Assembly (NCBI GenBank): GCA_937908115.1
Contig: CALEQZ010000002.1
Location: 62,001-126,000, forward strand
Source of the DNA: an uncultured Alcaligenaceae bacterium
GTDB lineage: Bacteria; Pseudomonadota; Gammaproteobacteria; Burkholderiales; Burkholderiaceae_B
DNA: 64,000 bases
Direction: 5' to 3'
This document shows, in pieces, positions 1 through 8,673 of the stretch. The position numbers were made by a program, and so were the translations under genes. Positions within the stretch are counted from its first letter, which is position 1; every line of letters starts with the position of its first letter. Below the pieces are notes generated by a model. That model worked only from the letters and a program-made list of their open reading frames with translations, was not told the DNA's origin and did not search any database.

Positions 1-1
1 G

Positions 2-616
2 AAACTGACACCGGACCTGATCTGGCAGGGCCTGACGCATCCCGCTTGGAGCATCGGGGTCTTTATGCGGACCCTGGTGCGCCATGGCATCCCGCACTTC
101 GAGAACAATTACGCGACGCGCAGCGTGCCCATCATCGCCCGCAACGTCGAGCGCACCTTCGCCGACCGCGGCAACGTCACCTGGGAGCATCTGGCGCGCA
201 TCCGCCAAGCCTGGCCGCACCAACTGGTGCTCAAGGGCGTGCTCAATCCGGCCGACGCGCGGCGCGCCCGCGATGTCGGCGTGGACGCCATCATCCTATC
301 CAATCACGGCGGCCGCCAGCTCGACGACGCCGCCGCGTCCCTGGACATGCTGCCGGCGGTGCTCGAACAGGTGCCAGGGCTGCCGGTGATGATAGACGGC
401 GGCGTGCGCCGGGGCACCGACGTCCTCAAGGCGCTCGCGCTAGGCGCGGCCTTCGTCTTCGTCGGCCGCCCGTTCGCGTATGCGGCGGCGGTGGGAGGGC
501 GCGCCGGCGTGGACCGCGCCATCGAACTGCTTGCCGCCGAGATCGATCGCAACATGGTGATGATGGGCGTAGGCACCGTCGATGCGCTATCGCGCGAGAT
601 GCTGGTGCCGGCTTGA
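2..616 (+). CDS. FMN-dependent 2-hydroxy-acid dehydrogenase, C-terminal part
   Basis: The reading frame is open from the window edge, so the true start lies upstream; about 204 residues are visible. The protein belongs to the L-lactate dehydrogenase / glycolate oxidase / mandelate dehydrogenase family, which oxidises 2-hydroxy acids to 2-oxo acids with FMN. The visible part is the C-terminal half of the TIM barrel: the flavin-contacting lysine in LKGV, the catalytic His-Arg segment SNHGGRQLD, the phosphate-binding DGGVRRGTDVLKALALGA, and GRPF. All key residues in this half are intact. The substrate cannot be read from the sequence. It converges on the Bug receptor gene that follows. Confidence 0.9.
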   Translation, partial: KLTPDLIWQGLTHPAWSIGVFMRTLVRHGIPHFENNYATRSVPIIARNVERTFADRGNVTWEHLARIRQAWPHQLVLKGVLNPADARRARDVGVDAIILSNHGGRQLDDAAASLDMLPAVLEQVPGLPVMIDGGVRRGTDVLKALALGAAFVFVGRPFAYAAAVGGRAGVDRAIELLAAEIDRNMVMMGVGTVDALSREMLVPA

Positions 617-754
617 TTCCGCCCAATGGCGTGATCTAGTGCGATCGAGCCTGGGCGTCTGCCGGGTTGATGCGCGTGCATGAGTCACGCGCTCCCTGGC
701 CGGTGCGCCGCTTCCTGTACTGAGCAGGTAGCGGCGACACCCTCGCTGCGATCC

Positions 755-1717
755 TTAGTCGATCTTAATTCCGGCCATTTGAACGAATTGGCGCCATTTT
801 TCGACTTCACCTGCGTGATATGCGGCCAGTTCGGCAGATGTGCCGCCAGCGATGCGTAGGCTAGTCTGGCGGGCCGCATCGCGAACTGTGTCTGTATTCA
901 GCACGTCGTTGAGTGCCTCGTTCAGGCGTCGGACGACATCATCCGGCGTTCCCTTGGGCGCAAGAACGGCGAACCATACGGTTAGCTCATGTTCCCTGAA
1001 CCCAGATTCGGCCAGAGTGGGAATATCTGGCGCGAACGCAGCACGTTCGGCAGACGTGACGGCCAAGGCCTTGATCTCCCCAGACTGAACGTGTGGCAAG
1101 GACGGTCCCACATTTTCGAAGGCATAGGAAATCTGTCCGCCGATCAAATCGGTCAGCATGGTGCCAACGTTCTTGTAAAGCACCGTTTCGACCTGCACTT
1201 TTCCCATATCCTTGAGCAATTCGACCCATACCCGTGCGGTCGTATTGCTCGCCCCGAAGTTCAGCTTGCCTGGCTCTCTCCTGGCCAGCTCGACAAGTTC
1301 GGTCACGTTCGACACCGGTGCCGACTTGTTCGCGATCAGCACCATCGGTAGCTCGCCGACGAGCATGACCGGCGTGAAGTCCTTCAGCGGATCAAACGGA
1401 AGATTGCTGTATAGACTGACATTGGCGGCCAGGGGTCCATTGCTGGCCAATAGCAGCGTATAGCCGTCAGCATTCGCTCGAGCAACGCTAGCCGTGCCGA
1501 CATTGCCGCCGGCGCCGGCCCGATTTTCGATCACCACCGGCTGCTTAAAGCGCTCGGAAAGCTCCTTGGCGATGGCCCTGCCGAGAATGTCCACGGACGC
1601 ACCGGGGCCAAACGGCACGACGATCGTCACGGGCCGCTCGGGAAAAGCAGCATGACTGCCAGTGACAGGCAGCGCCAGGGTCAATCCCAGGCAAAGGATG
1701 GCCCAGATTTTCTTCAT
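755..1717 (-). CDS. Bug/TctC-family periplasmic solute-binding receptor
   Basis: A 320-residue protein with a cleavable signal peptide (MKKIWAILCLG... ending SHAAFPERPV) followed by the family landmark PVTIVVPFGPGASVD and, later, VENRAGAGGNVG. Bug proteins bind small carboxylates or related molecules in the periplasm for tripartite tricarboxylate transporters, and are greatly expanded in Bordetella. The start at 1717 is preferred over an in-frame start at 1777 because it has an AGGAGA ribosome site 6-7 bases upstream and begins the signal peptide. It lies just downstream of the dioxygenase gene on the same strand, so the two probably form an operon and the ligand may be the dioxygenase substrate or a relative. 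Confidence 0.92.
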   Translation of the reverse strand: MKKIWAILCLGLTLALPVTGSHAAFPERPVTIVVPFGPGASVDILGRAIAKELSERFKQPVVIENRAGAGGNVGTASVARANADGYTLLLASNGPLAANVSLYSNLPFDPLKDFTPVMLVGELPMVLIANKSAPVSNVTELVELARREPGKLNFGASNTTARVWVELLKDMGKVQVETVLYKNVGTMLTDLIGGQISYAFENVGPSLPHVQSGEIKALAVTSAERAAFAPDIPTLAESGFREHELTVWFAVLAPKGTPDDVVRRLNEALNDVLNTDTVRDAARQTSLRIAGGTSAELAAYHAGEVEKWRQFVQMAGIKID

Positions 1718-1773
1718 AGATTGTCTCCTTTGGCGATGAGATGAAAAACAGGCGAATGCCAGCCACCCGGCCG

Positions 1774-2661
1774 TCACGCCGGCAGCACTGTCGGGCCAAC
1801 GTCCTGTACGGTAGCCCTGCGCATAGATCGTCGATAGGCTTCGTTGAAAGGCTGCCCCCTGTGCATGGTGCAGCGGTTGTCCCAGATCACGATGTCATTG
1901 ACCCGCCAGCGATGGCGGTAAACAAACTGCGGTTGCGTCGCATGACGCATCAGCTCCTGGACCAATTGATCGCTCTGCTCTCTTGACATGCCCTGTATCG
2001 CGCTGATGTGAGAGGCCAGGTAAAGCGATTTGCGTTTGGAACCTGGGTGGGTACGCACCAGCACCTGTGGCACGGGGGGTTGTTGCTTGCGCCATTCGTC
2101 GGGAACACCGTTTACATCAAAACCCGTCAACGATCGCGAATGAAAATAATCGTGAATGGCGATCAACCCCTCGAGCTTGCGCTTCTTTTCGTCCGGCAAA
2201 GCGTCCCAAGCCGCGCGCATATCGGCAAACTCCGTTCCGCCACCGACAGGCGTGATTTCCTGCGCTGACAGCATCGATATGCTTGCCGGGATCTGCTTGA
2301 AGGAGCTATCCGTATGCCAGAGCTGATTGCTCAGGTTGATCAGGCGGCGTACGTCGTCTTTCTTGAGAATCGCCCCCTTATCATCGAGATTCGATATGTC
2401 GGACAGCTCTGGCCGATTCAGTCGCCGTGGAGATTTCGAGTTGTACATCGATGCGGCCAGCGATACCTCAAGAGGGCCGAACCGCGAAGCGAACGCCAGT
2501 TGCTGTTCCTCGTCAATCGGTTGCTCTGGCAGGACGAGCACTGCGTAACGATCTAGCAGCGCCTGCAGCTCGGCAAATACATCATCCGGCACCCCTGCCG
2601 CCACATTTAGTCCCGTCACTTCGGCGACGAAGTCTTCAAATACAGGGGTTACTTCTAGCAT
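1774..2661 (-). CDS. TauD/TfdA-family Fe(II)/2-oxoglutarate-dependent dioxygenase
   Basis: A 295-residue enzyme of the TauD/TfdA clan, which couples 2-oxoglutarate decarboxylation to hydroxylation of an organic substrate, often to cleave taurine-, ether- or nitrogen-containing compounds. The iron facial triad is visible: His116 and Asp118 in LWHTDSSF and the distal His267 in CTMHRGQPF. The Arg that binds 2-oxoglutarate would lie in the following YRRSMRR. A GGGAGGAGA ribosome site precedes the ATG at 2661. The gene is divergent from an IclR regulator across a short promoter region and is followed by a Bug receptor, which suggests a small uptake and catabolism unit. The substrate is unknown. 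Confidence 0.88.
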   Translation of the reverse strand: MLEVTPVFEDFVAEVTGLNVAAGVPDDVFAELQALLDRYAVLVLPEQPIDEEQQLAFASRFGPLEVSLAASMYNSKSPRRLNRPELSDISNLDDKGAILKKDDVRRLINLSNQLWHTDSSFKQIPASISMLSAQEITPVGGGTEFADMRAAWDALPDEKKRKLEGLIAIHDYFHSRSLTGFDVNGVPDEWRKQQPPVPQVLVRTHPGSKRKSLYLASHISAIQGMSREQSDQLVQELMRHATQPQFVYRHRWRVNDIVIWDNRCTMHRGQPFNEAYRRSMRRATVQDVGPTVLPA

Positions 2662-2708
2662 GCGTGGTCTCCTCCCTATGTTGGCAGGTATTCACAGAAT
2701 CCATATAA

Positions 2709-2723
2709 TTTCGCTCAGCGAAA
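2709..2723. promoter_or_regulatory. Putative IclR operator in divergent promoter region
   Basis: TTTCGC-TCA-GCGAAA is an inverted repeat with perfect 6-base arms and a 3-base centre. It sits between the dioxygenase gene and the IclR gene, in an unusually AT-rich stretch, and a further TTCGCT half-site lies close by at about 2729-2734. The position suits autoregulation and control of the divergent gene. The assignment to this IclR protein is inference. Confidence 0.5.
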
Positions 2724-2746
2724 ATTTATTCGCTAGGAGAATTATA

Positions 2747-3538
2747 ATGACGGAATCCGGCGCTCCCCGCAAGAACGTCCCGAACAAGACCAGCGACCAG
2801 TTCGTCGAAGCATTCGCTCGAGGATTGCTGGTTTTGCGCATCATGGGCCAGCACTCCGAAGCGATGACAATCAGCGAAGTTGCCGAGCACGCAGACATTG
2901 CACCGGCCAGCGCCCGTCGCTTGTTGCATACCCTCGTCGGACTGGGATACGCACAGCTCGACGGCCGACGATTCAAGCTAACGCCGCGCGTGCTCGAACT
3001 CGGTTTCGGCTACCTATCCTCGTTGCCGCTGAGGGATTTGGCGCTGCCCCTGATCGACGACTTCGCGCGCAAAAGCGGCGAGGTTTGTACGCTGTCCGTG
3101 CTGGACCGCTCCGAGGTCGTCTATGTCGCTCGGGCAGAAGTACGCAGCCCTCTGACGCGTACCATGGGTGTGGGAGAGCGCGTGCCCGCGCATGCTACAT
3201 CCAGCGGTCACGTCCTGCTGGCCGGCGCCGATGAACAAACACTGCAGGCCTTTCTCGCCCAGGCTCCTTTCCCAGCGCTAACACCCAAAACTCCGTGCAC
3301 CCGCCAAGCGCAGCTCGAAGCGATACGATCGGCGCAGAAACAGCAATGGTCCCTGGCCATGGAGGAACTAGAGCTCGGCGTATGCGGTCTTGCGGTGCCG
3401 GTTTGCGACCGACGCGGTCGGACAATCGCTGCGCTTACGGTTAGCGTCAACCTCGCCCGCTACACGCCTGCGACTATGCTTGAACGCTTTCTGCCCATGC
3501 TCCAAGACATCTCGCGGCAGCTGCGAACCGTGCCATAA
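2747..3538 (+). CDS. IclR-family transcriptional regulator
   Basis: A 263-residue regulator. The N-terminal winged helix is visible (ISEVAEHADIAPASARRLLHTL, then LGYAQLDGRRFKLTPRVLELG), followed by the IclR effector domain (VCTLSVLDRSEVVYVARAE, and near the end ELGVCGLAVPVCDRRG). The start at 2747 is chosen because AGGAGA lies 6 bases upstream; an earlier in-frame start at 2660 would overlap the divergent gene's start and add unrelated residues. IclR proteins usually control adjacent catabolic genes, here the divergent dioxygenase/Bug pair and perhaps the DapA-like gene downstream. Confidence 0.93.
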   Translation: MTESGAPRKNVPNKTSDQFVEAFARGLLVLRIMGQHSEAMTISEVAEHADIAPASARRLLHTLVGLGYAQLDGRRFKLTPRVLELGFGYLSSLPLRDLALPLIDDFARKSGEVCTLSVLDRSEVVYVARAEVRSPLTRTMGVGERVPAHATSSGHVLLAGADEQTLQAFLAQAPFPALTPKTPCTRQAQLEAIRSAQKQQWSLAMEELELGVCGLAVPVCDRRGRTIAALTVSVNLARYTPATMLERFLPMLQDISRQLRTVP

Positions 3539-3669
3539 CGTCGCCCGACGCGACGGTATTCCCTTGCTTCTGGCATACTGCTCAGGCAGCAGCTGTCCGA
3601 CTTATCGAATCGAATGAGTCACGTGCCGGCTGCCGACCAAATTCCGCCAAGTTGCGAGACAGGACGCAT

Positions 3670-4596
3670 ATGACTCGCCCGAACGCATATCGCGGCATTT
3701 TCCCCGTCGTCCCGACCACCTTCACGGAAAGCGGGGAGCTGGACCTAGCAAGCCAGAAGCGCTGCGTGGATTTCATGATAGATGCCGGATCCGATGGCCT
3801 ATGCATCCTGGCCAATTTTTCCGAGCAGTTTTCGCTGGCCGACGACGAAAGGGAAATCCTGACGCGGACCATCCTCGAGCATGTGGCCGGCCGCGTGCCC
3901 GTCATCGTGACGACCAGCCATTTCAGCACGGATGTTTGCATGCGGCGCAGCCGCCAAGCGCAGGAGCTGGGCGCAGCCATGGTCATGGTAATGCCGCCCT
4001 ACCACGGGACCACGCTACGCGTGTCAGAGGCGCAAATCCGGGAGTTCTATTCGCGGCTTTCCGATGCCATCGATATTCCCATCATGATCCAAGACGCGCC
4101 TGTGGCGGGCACGCCGATGTCCGCCGCCTTTCTCGCAAGCATGGCGCGGGAAATCGAGCACGTCGCTTACTTCAAGATAGAAACCCCCGGTGCGGCAAGC
4201 AAACTGCGCGAGCTGATCCGCTTGGGCGGCGAAGCCGTCCTTGGCCCCTGGGACGGCGAAGAGGCCATCACGCTGCTTGCGGACCTAGACGCCGGCGCCA
4301 CCGGCGCAATGACAGGCGGCGCCTATCCCGACGGCCTGCGCCCCATCCTCGAGGCGCATCGCCGCGGCGATTGGGACAAGGCATTCGAGCTTTACCAGCG
4401 ATGGCTTCCACTGATCAACTACGAAAACCGGCAAGCAAGCTTCCTGGCCTGCAAGACACTGATGAAAGAAGGCGGAATCATTGCGTGCGATGCCCCGCGT
4501 CACCCGTGGCCCGGGCTGGCACCGGAAGTCCGCAAGGGGCTTATCGACATCGCCAAGCGGCTCGATCCATTGGTGTTGCGCTGGGGATCGAGTTAA
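3670..4596 (+). CDS. DapA-superfamily class I aldolase/dehydratase
   Basis: A 308-residue TIM-barrel protein of the dihydrodipicolinate synthase / N-acetylneuraminate lyase superfamily. The Schiff-base lysine is K169 in VAYFKIETPG, and the barrel begins YRGIFPVVPTTFTE. In true dihydrodipicolinate synthases and sialate lyases a YNxP motif supplies the catalytic tyrosine; here the aligned segment reads IQDAP (residues 140-144), so the tyrosine is missing. It is therefore more likely a sugar-acid dehydratase or aldolase of a side branch than DapA. The start at 3670 has an AGGA element upstream. Neighbouring regulator, dioxygenase and Bug genes point to catabolism, not lysine synthesis. Confidence 0.85.
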   Translation: MTRPNAYRGIFPVVPTTFTESGELDLASQKRCVDFMIDAGSDGLCILANFSEQFSLADDEREILTRTILEHVAGRVPVIVTTSHFSTDVCMRRSRQAQELGAAMVMVMPPYHGTTLRVSEAQIREFYSRLSDAIDIPIMIQDAPVAGTPMSAAFLASMAREIEHVAYFKIETPGAASKLRELIRLGGEAVLGPWDGEEAITLLADLDAGATGAMTGGAYPDGLRPILEAHRRGDWDKAFELYQRWLPLINYENRQASFLACKTLMKEGGIIACDAPRHPWPGLAPEVRKGLIDIAKRLDPLVLRWGSS

Positions 4597-4611
4597 AGCC
4601 GCTTTTTTTTG
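4555..4611 (+). terminator. Rho-independent terminator after the DapA-like gene
   Basis: A long interrupted stem overlaps the 3' end of the gene. AAGCGGCT (4555-4562) pairs with AGCCGCTT (4597-4604), and CTCGATCC (4561-4568) pairs with GGATCGAG (4585-4592). A run of eight T follows at 4603-4610. It should stop plus-strand transcripts before the tRNA gene on the other strand. Confidence 0.75.
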
Positions 4612-4663
4612 GAGACGTGCCACCCGCCTGTAAGGCCACACCGGGTGGTATCGGAAGGAATCC

Positions 4664-4738
4664 TGGTGGGTGGTACAAGGTTCGAACTTGTGACCCCTGC
4701 CGTGTGAAGGCAGTGCTCTACCGCTGAGCTAACCACCC
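4664..4738 (-). tRNA. tRNA-Val, anticodon CAC
   Basis: On the minus strand the sequence folds as a complete cloverleaf. The acceptor arm is GGGTGGT / ACCACCC, the D-arm contains TTAGCTCAGCGGTAGAGC, the anticodon stem CTGCC / GGCAG closes the loop TTCACAC (anticodon CAC), and the T-arm contains GTTCGAACC. The terminal CCA is encoded in the DNA (4664-4666). It reads the GTG valine codon, which is frequent in high-GC genomes. It is adjacent to dnaQ. Confidence 0.97.
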
Positions 4739-4834
4739 AAAGAAGCGGGATTCTAGCATATGCATTGCCGGTTGTGCAAAGCACGCCTGGGCATGCTACA
4801 CGCGCGGCCTAACCGCGCCGCCCGGCCGCGGCGC

Positions 4835-5563
4835 TTACGCGGCGGCGGATTCGGCCGGCTGCTCGAGGCTGCGCCACACACAAGGCTTGCCGGCCGCCTT
4901 GTCCAAGGCGTCCAGATAGGCCTCGTGCTCGGCCAGCTCTTCGGGGCTGGCGCGCAGCACCGGCAGCACGGACGGGTCGACGCCGCCCAGGGCTTCGGCA
5001 GCGCCCCCGCCCGCCACGGGCTGTGCCGGCTCGATGAGCAGCGTGTCCTGGCCGCGGGTCATGGCCAGGTAGACCTCGGCCAGCAGGCGCGCGTCCAGCA
5101 GCGCCCCGTGCAGGGTGCGGTGGGCGTTGGAGATGCCGTACCGCTCGCACAGGGCGTCCAGCGAGTTGCGCTTGCCAGGGTGCATTTCGCGCGCCATCAG
5201 CAGGCTATCGGTGATGCGCGCGCACGCGTCGGCCAAGGGACCGCGCCCGATGCGCGCCAGTTCCGCGTCCAGGAAGCGCGTGTCGAAGGCGGCGTTGTGG
5301 ATGACGATTTCGCCTTCGCGGATGAACGCCAGGAATTCGTCGCAGACGTCCTCGAAGCGCGGCTTGTCCGAAAGGAATTCGGTCGTCAGGCCGTGCACCT
5401 CCAGCGCCGCCGGGTCGCTGTCGCGGTCGGGATTGAGGTAGGTGTGGAAGTGGCGGCCGGTAATGGATCGGTTGACGATTTCGACGGCACCGATTTCGAC
5501 GACGCGGTGGCCGAGTTCGGGCTCCAGGCCAGTCGTTTCGGTGTCGAGGATGATCACGCGCAT
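4835..5563 (-). CDS. dnaQ: DNA polymerase III epsilon subunit (3'-5' proofreading exonuclease)
   Basis: A 242-residue DnaQ protein, the editing exonuclease of the replicative polymerase core, which also binds the alpha subunit through its C-terminal tail. The DEDDh exonuclease motifs are all present: Exo I LDTETTG (D7, E9), Exo II HNAAFDTRFLD, and Exo III with H-x4-D in LHGALLDARLLAE. The length matches the family. It is 5 bases downstream of the RND pump gene on the same strand, which is unusual, because dnaQ normally follows rnhA directly; here the efflux pair separates them. Confidence 0.97.
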   Translation of the reverse strand: MRVIILDTETTGLEPELGHRVVEIGAVEIVNRSITGRHFHTYLNPDRDSDPAALEVHGLTTEFLSDKPRFEDVCDEFLAFIREGEIVIHNAAFDTRFLDAELARIGRGPLADACARITDSLLMAREMHPGKRNSLDALCERYGISNAHRTLHGALLDARLLAEVYLAMTRGQDTLLIEPAQPVAGGGAAEALGGVDPSVLPVLRASPEELAEHEAYLDALDKAAGKPCVWRSLEQPAESAAA

Positions 5564-5568
5564 GCAGC

Positions 5569-8500
5569 TTACTCCGGAATCCGCGCGGGCCCGGTCGTAG
5601 CGCCGTGCCCTGCGTCCGCGGGCTCGTCGGCCGCCGAACGCCGGCCCTTTCCGGCGATCAGGGTGTAGGCCACGGGCACCACGAACAAAGTCAGCAGTGT
5701 ACCCAGGGACAGGCCGCCCACGAGCACCCAGCCGATTTGCTGACGCGATTCGGCGCCGGCGCCATGGGCCAGCGCCAGCGGCACGGTGCCCAGGACCATG
5801 GCGCCCGTGGTCATCAGGATGGGGCGCAACCGCAGCACGCTGGCTTCGACCACGGCCTCGAACAGCTCCTTGCCTTCGTCGCGCAGCTGCGTGGCGAACT
5901 CGACGATGAGGATCCCGTGCTTGGTAATCAGGCCGACCAGCGTGATCAGGCCGATCTGGCTGTAGATTGACAGCGTGCCGCCGGTCAGGCGCAAGGCGAG
6001 CAGCGCGCCCGTCATCGACAGCGGCACCGACAGCATGATGACCAGCGGATTGCGCCAGCTTTCGAACTGCGCGGCCAGTACCAAGTAGATGAAAACCAGC
6101 GCCATCGCGAAGACCATGTAGATGCTGCCCGAGGCATCGCGGAACTCGCGTGACTGGCCGTCCAGGTCAGTCTGGGTGCCGGGCGGCAGGACTTTGGCGG
6201 CGACCGCCTCCATGTGGGCCAGGACTTCGCCCATGGCGTAGCCCGGCGCGATGGCAGCCTCGATCTTGACCGCCCGCAGCCGGTTGAAGTGGTTCAGCGA
6301 CTGCGGCGAGACGCCTTCACGCACGGTAAGCAGGTTGTCCAGCTGCACCATGCTGCCGTCGCGGGCGCGCACGTAAATGTCAGAGATGTCGCTGGGGTTG
6401 GCCCGGTCACGAGGCAGCACCTGCACGATCACGTCGTACTGCTCGCCGCTGTCCTTGAAGCGGGTGACCTGGCGCCCGCCCAACATGGTTTCCAGGGTGC
6501 GCCCGACCGTGGCCACGTCCACGCCCACGTCGGCCAGCTTGTCGCGGTCGACGTGCACGCGCAGCTCAGGCGTGTTCAGGCGCAGGTCCGAATCCAGGTT
6601 CATCAGTCCCGGATAATCGCGCAGCTCCGCCATGAAGTCGTCGGCAATGCGGGCCAGTTCCGGATATGAAGCCTGGCTCAGGATGATGAACTCAATGGGC
6701 TTCGAGTTGGGACGCAGTCCAAAAGACGGCGGGTTGGTCGGAAAGGCCCTGACCCCGGGCAGCGCGGCGAACTGCGGTTGCAGGGCCGCGGCGATCTCCT
6801 GCTGCGAACGCGTGCGCTCTTCCCAAGGCTTCAGGCGCAGGATGGCAATGCCGTCGGTGACGGTGGGAAAACCGACGATGACCTGGCTGCCCTGGCCTTC
6901 CGGGACCTGCTCGTACAGCTTCTCGATCTCGAGCATGGACGACAGCGTGTAGTCCAGCGTGGCGCCTTCCGGGGCCGTGACCACGCCGCGCACGACACCG
7001 CGGTCTTCGACCGGCGCGAGCTCCGACGGCGTGACCTTGAACAGCACGCCGCAGGCCAGCGCCACCCCTACACCGCACGCCACCACGATCCAGCGGTGAC
7101 GCAGCGCTGCCTGCAGGGCCTGGCGGTAGCGGGAATTCATCCATTCGAGCCAACCCTCGATCAGGTTGTACAGCCGCCCGTGGCCGGCCTGGTGGCGCAG
7201 CAGCACCGAGCACATCATGGGCGTGAGCGTCAGGGCAATGAAGCCCGATACCAGCACGGAGCCGGCCAGCGTCAGCGCAAACTCAATGAACAGCCGGCCG
7301 GTCCGGCCGGTGGCAAACGCCAGCGGCGCGTACACGGTCACCAGGGTCAAGGTCATCGCCACGACGGCAAAGCCGATCTCGCGCGTGCCTTGGATGGCTG
7401 CCTGCATCGGCCGCATGCCTTGCTCGATGTGGCGGAAGACGTTTTCCAGCACCACGATGGCGTCGTCGACCACCAGGCCGATGGCCAGCACCATGGCCAG
7501 CAGGGTCAGCGTGTTGATGGAGAACCCGAACAGGTACATCAGCCCGCACGCGCCGATGAGCGAGACAGGAATCGTGACGATGGGAATGATGCTGGCGCGC
7601 ACGTTGCGCAGGAAGAAGAAAATGACCAGCACCACCAGCACCACGGCCTCGCCGATCGTGCGGTAAACCGATTCGATGGAGCGCTCGATGAAGGTGGACG
7701 TGTCGTAGGTCACCGTCAGCTTCATGCCGCCGGGCAGGACCTCGTTGAGCCGCTCGACCTCTTCGCGCACCGCCCGCGAAAGGTCCAGGGGGTTGGCGGT
7801 GGCCTGGCGCATGACGCCGATGTTCAGGCCTTCCTGGCCATTGAAGCGTGACAGGATGCGCTCCTCGGCCGGGGCGATGCGCACGGTGGCCACGTCGCGG
7901 ATGCGCACCGGATAGCCGTTGACGTTGGCCACCACCACATCGTTGAACTGCTGCTCGGTACGCAGGTCGGTCGAGGCCACGACGGAAAACTCGCGCGCCT
8001 GCGATTCGATCCGGCCGGCGGGAATTTCGACGTTCTGCGCCCGCAGGGCGTCTTCGACGTCCTGCACGGTGAGGTTGTAGCCAGCGAGCTTCGCGCGATC
8101 GATATAGATGCGCATCGACGGCAGGCGCTCGCCGAAGACGCGCACTTCGGAGGCGCCAGGCAGCACCGACAGGCGCGTCTTGACGTAGCGGTTGATGTAG
8201 TCGGACGCCTCGATCGGACTGTTGCGGCCGGCCTGCACCGCCACGTAGATGATGGGCTGGGAATCGGCCTCGACCTTGTTGATGATGGGCTCGTCGATAT
8301 CGTCGGGCAAAAAGCGCCGCGCCCGCGACACCTTGTCGCGCACCTCGGCGGCGGCGGCTTCCGGGTTGCGCGACAGATCGAATTGGATCGTGATGGCGCT
8401 GCGCTCGGAACGGCTGCGCGAGGTCATCACATCCACGCCCTCAATGCCGGCGAGTTGGTCTTCCAGCGGCTTGGTGACCTGCGATTCGACCACCTCGGGC

Positions 8501-8664
8501 GATGCCCCGGTGTAGGTGGTAATGACCGAGACCGTCGGCACCTCGATCTGCGGGTACTCGCGCACGGTCAGGCGCGAATACGACACGACGCCGATCAGCA
8601 CGATAATGAGCGACAGCACCGTGGCGAACACAGGCCGGCGCACGCAGGTTTCAGAAAGCTTCAC
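5569..8664 (-). CDS. RND-family multidrug efflux inner-membrane transporter (HAE1/AcrB type)
   Basis: A 1031-residue proton-driven efflux pump subunit, the usual length for AcrB/MexB/MdtB-like proteins. It starts with the first membrane segment after MKLSETCVRRPVFATVLS. Proton-relay residues appear in LVVDDAIVVLENV (the Asp-Asp pair of TM4), and two large periplasmic loops separate the two six-helix bundles. It follows its membrane-fusion partner by 9 bases. No outer-membrane channel gene or local regulator is present, so it probably borrows a TolC-like channel encoded elsewhere. Substrates cannot be predicted. Confidence 0.96.
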   Translation of the reverse strand: MKLSETCVRRPVFATVLSLIIVLIGVVSYSRLTVREYPQIEVPTVSVITTYTGASPEVVESQVTKPLEDQLAGIEGVDVMTSRSRSERSAITIQFDLSRNPEAAAAEVRDKVSRARRFLPDDIDEPIINKVEADSQPIIYVAVQAGRNSPIEASDYINRYVKTRLSVLPGASEVRVFGERLPSMRIYIDRAKLAGYNLTVQDVEDALRAQNVEIPAGRIESQAREFSVVASTDLRTEQQFNDVVVANVNGYPVRIRDVATVRIAPAEERILSRFNGQEGLNIGVMRQATANPLDLSRAVREEVERLNEVLPGGMKLTVTYDTSTFIERSIESVYRTIGEAVVLVVLVIFFFLRNVRASIIPIVTIPVSLIGACGLMYLFGFSINTLTLLAMVLAIGLVVDDAIVVLENVFRHIEQGMRPMQAAIQGTREIGFAVVAMTLTLVTVYAPLAFATGRTGRLFIEFALTLAGSVLVSGFIALTLTPMMCSVLLRHQAGHGRLYNLIEGWLEWMNSRYRQALQAALRHRWIVVACGVGVALACGVLFKVTPSELAPVEDRGVVRGVVTAPEGATLDYTLSSMLEIEKLYEQVPEGQGSQVIVGFPTVTDGIAILRLKPWEERTRSQQEIAAALQPQFAALPGVRAFPTNPPSFGLRPNSKPIEFIILSQASYPELARIADDFMAELRDYPGLMNLDSDLRLNTPELRVHVDRDKLADVGVDVATVGRTLETMLGGRQVTRFKDSGEQYDVIVQVLPRDRANPSDISDIYVRARDGSMVQLDNLLTVREGVSPQSLNHFNRLRAVKIEAAIAPGYAMGEVLAHMEAVAAKVLPPGTQTDLDGQSREFRDASGSIYMVFAMALVFIYLVLAAQFESWRNPLVIMLSVPLSMTGALLALRLTGGTLSIYSQIGLITLVGLITKHGILIVEFATQLRDEGKELFEAVVEASVLRLRPILMTTGAMVLGTVPLALAHGAGAESRQQIGWVLVGGLSLGTLLTLFVVPVAYTLIAGKGRRSAADEPADAGHGATTGPARIPE

Positions 8665-8673
8665 GATGGCTTC

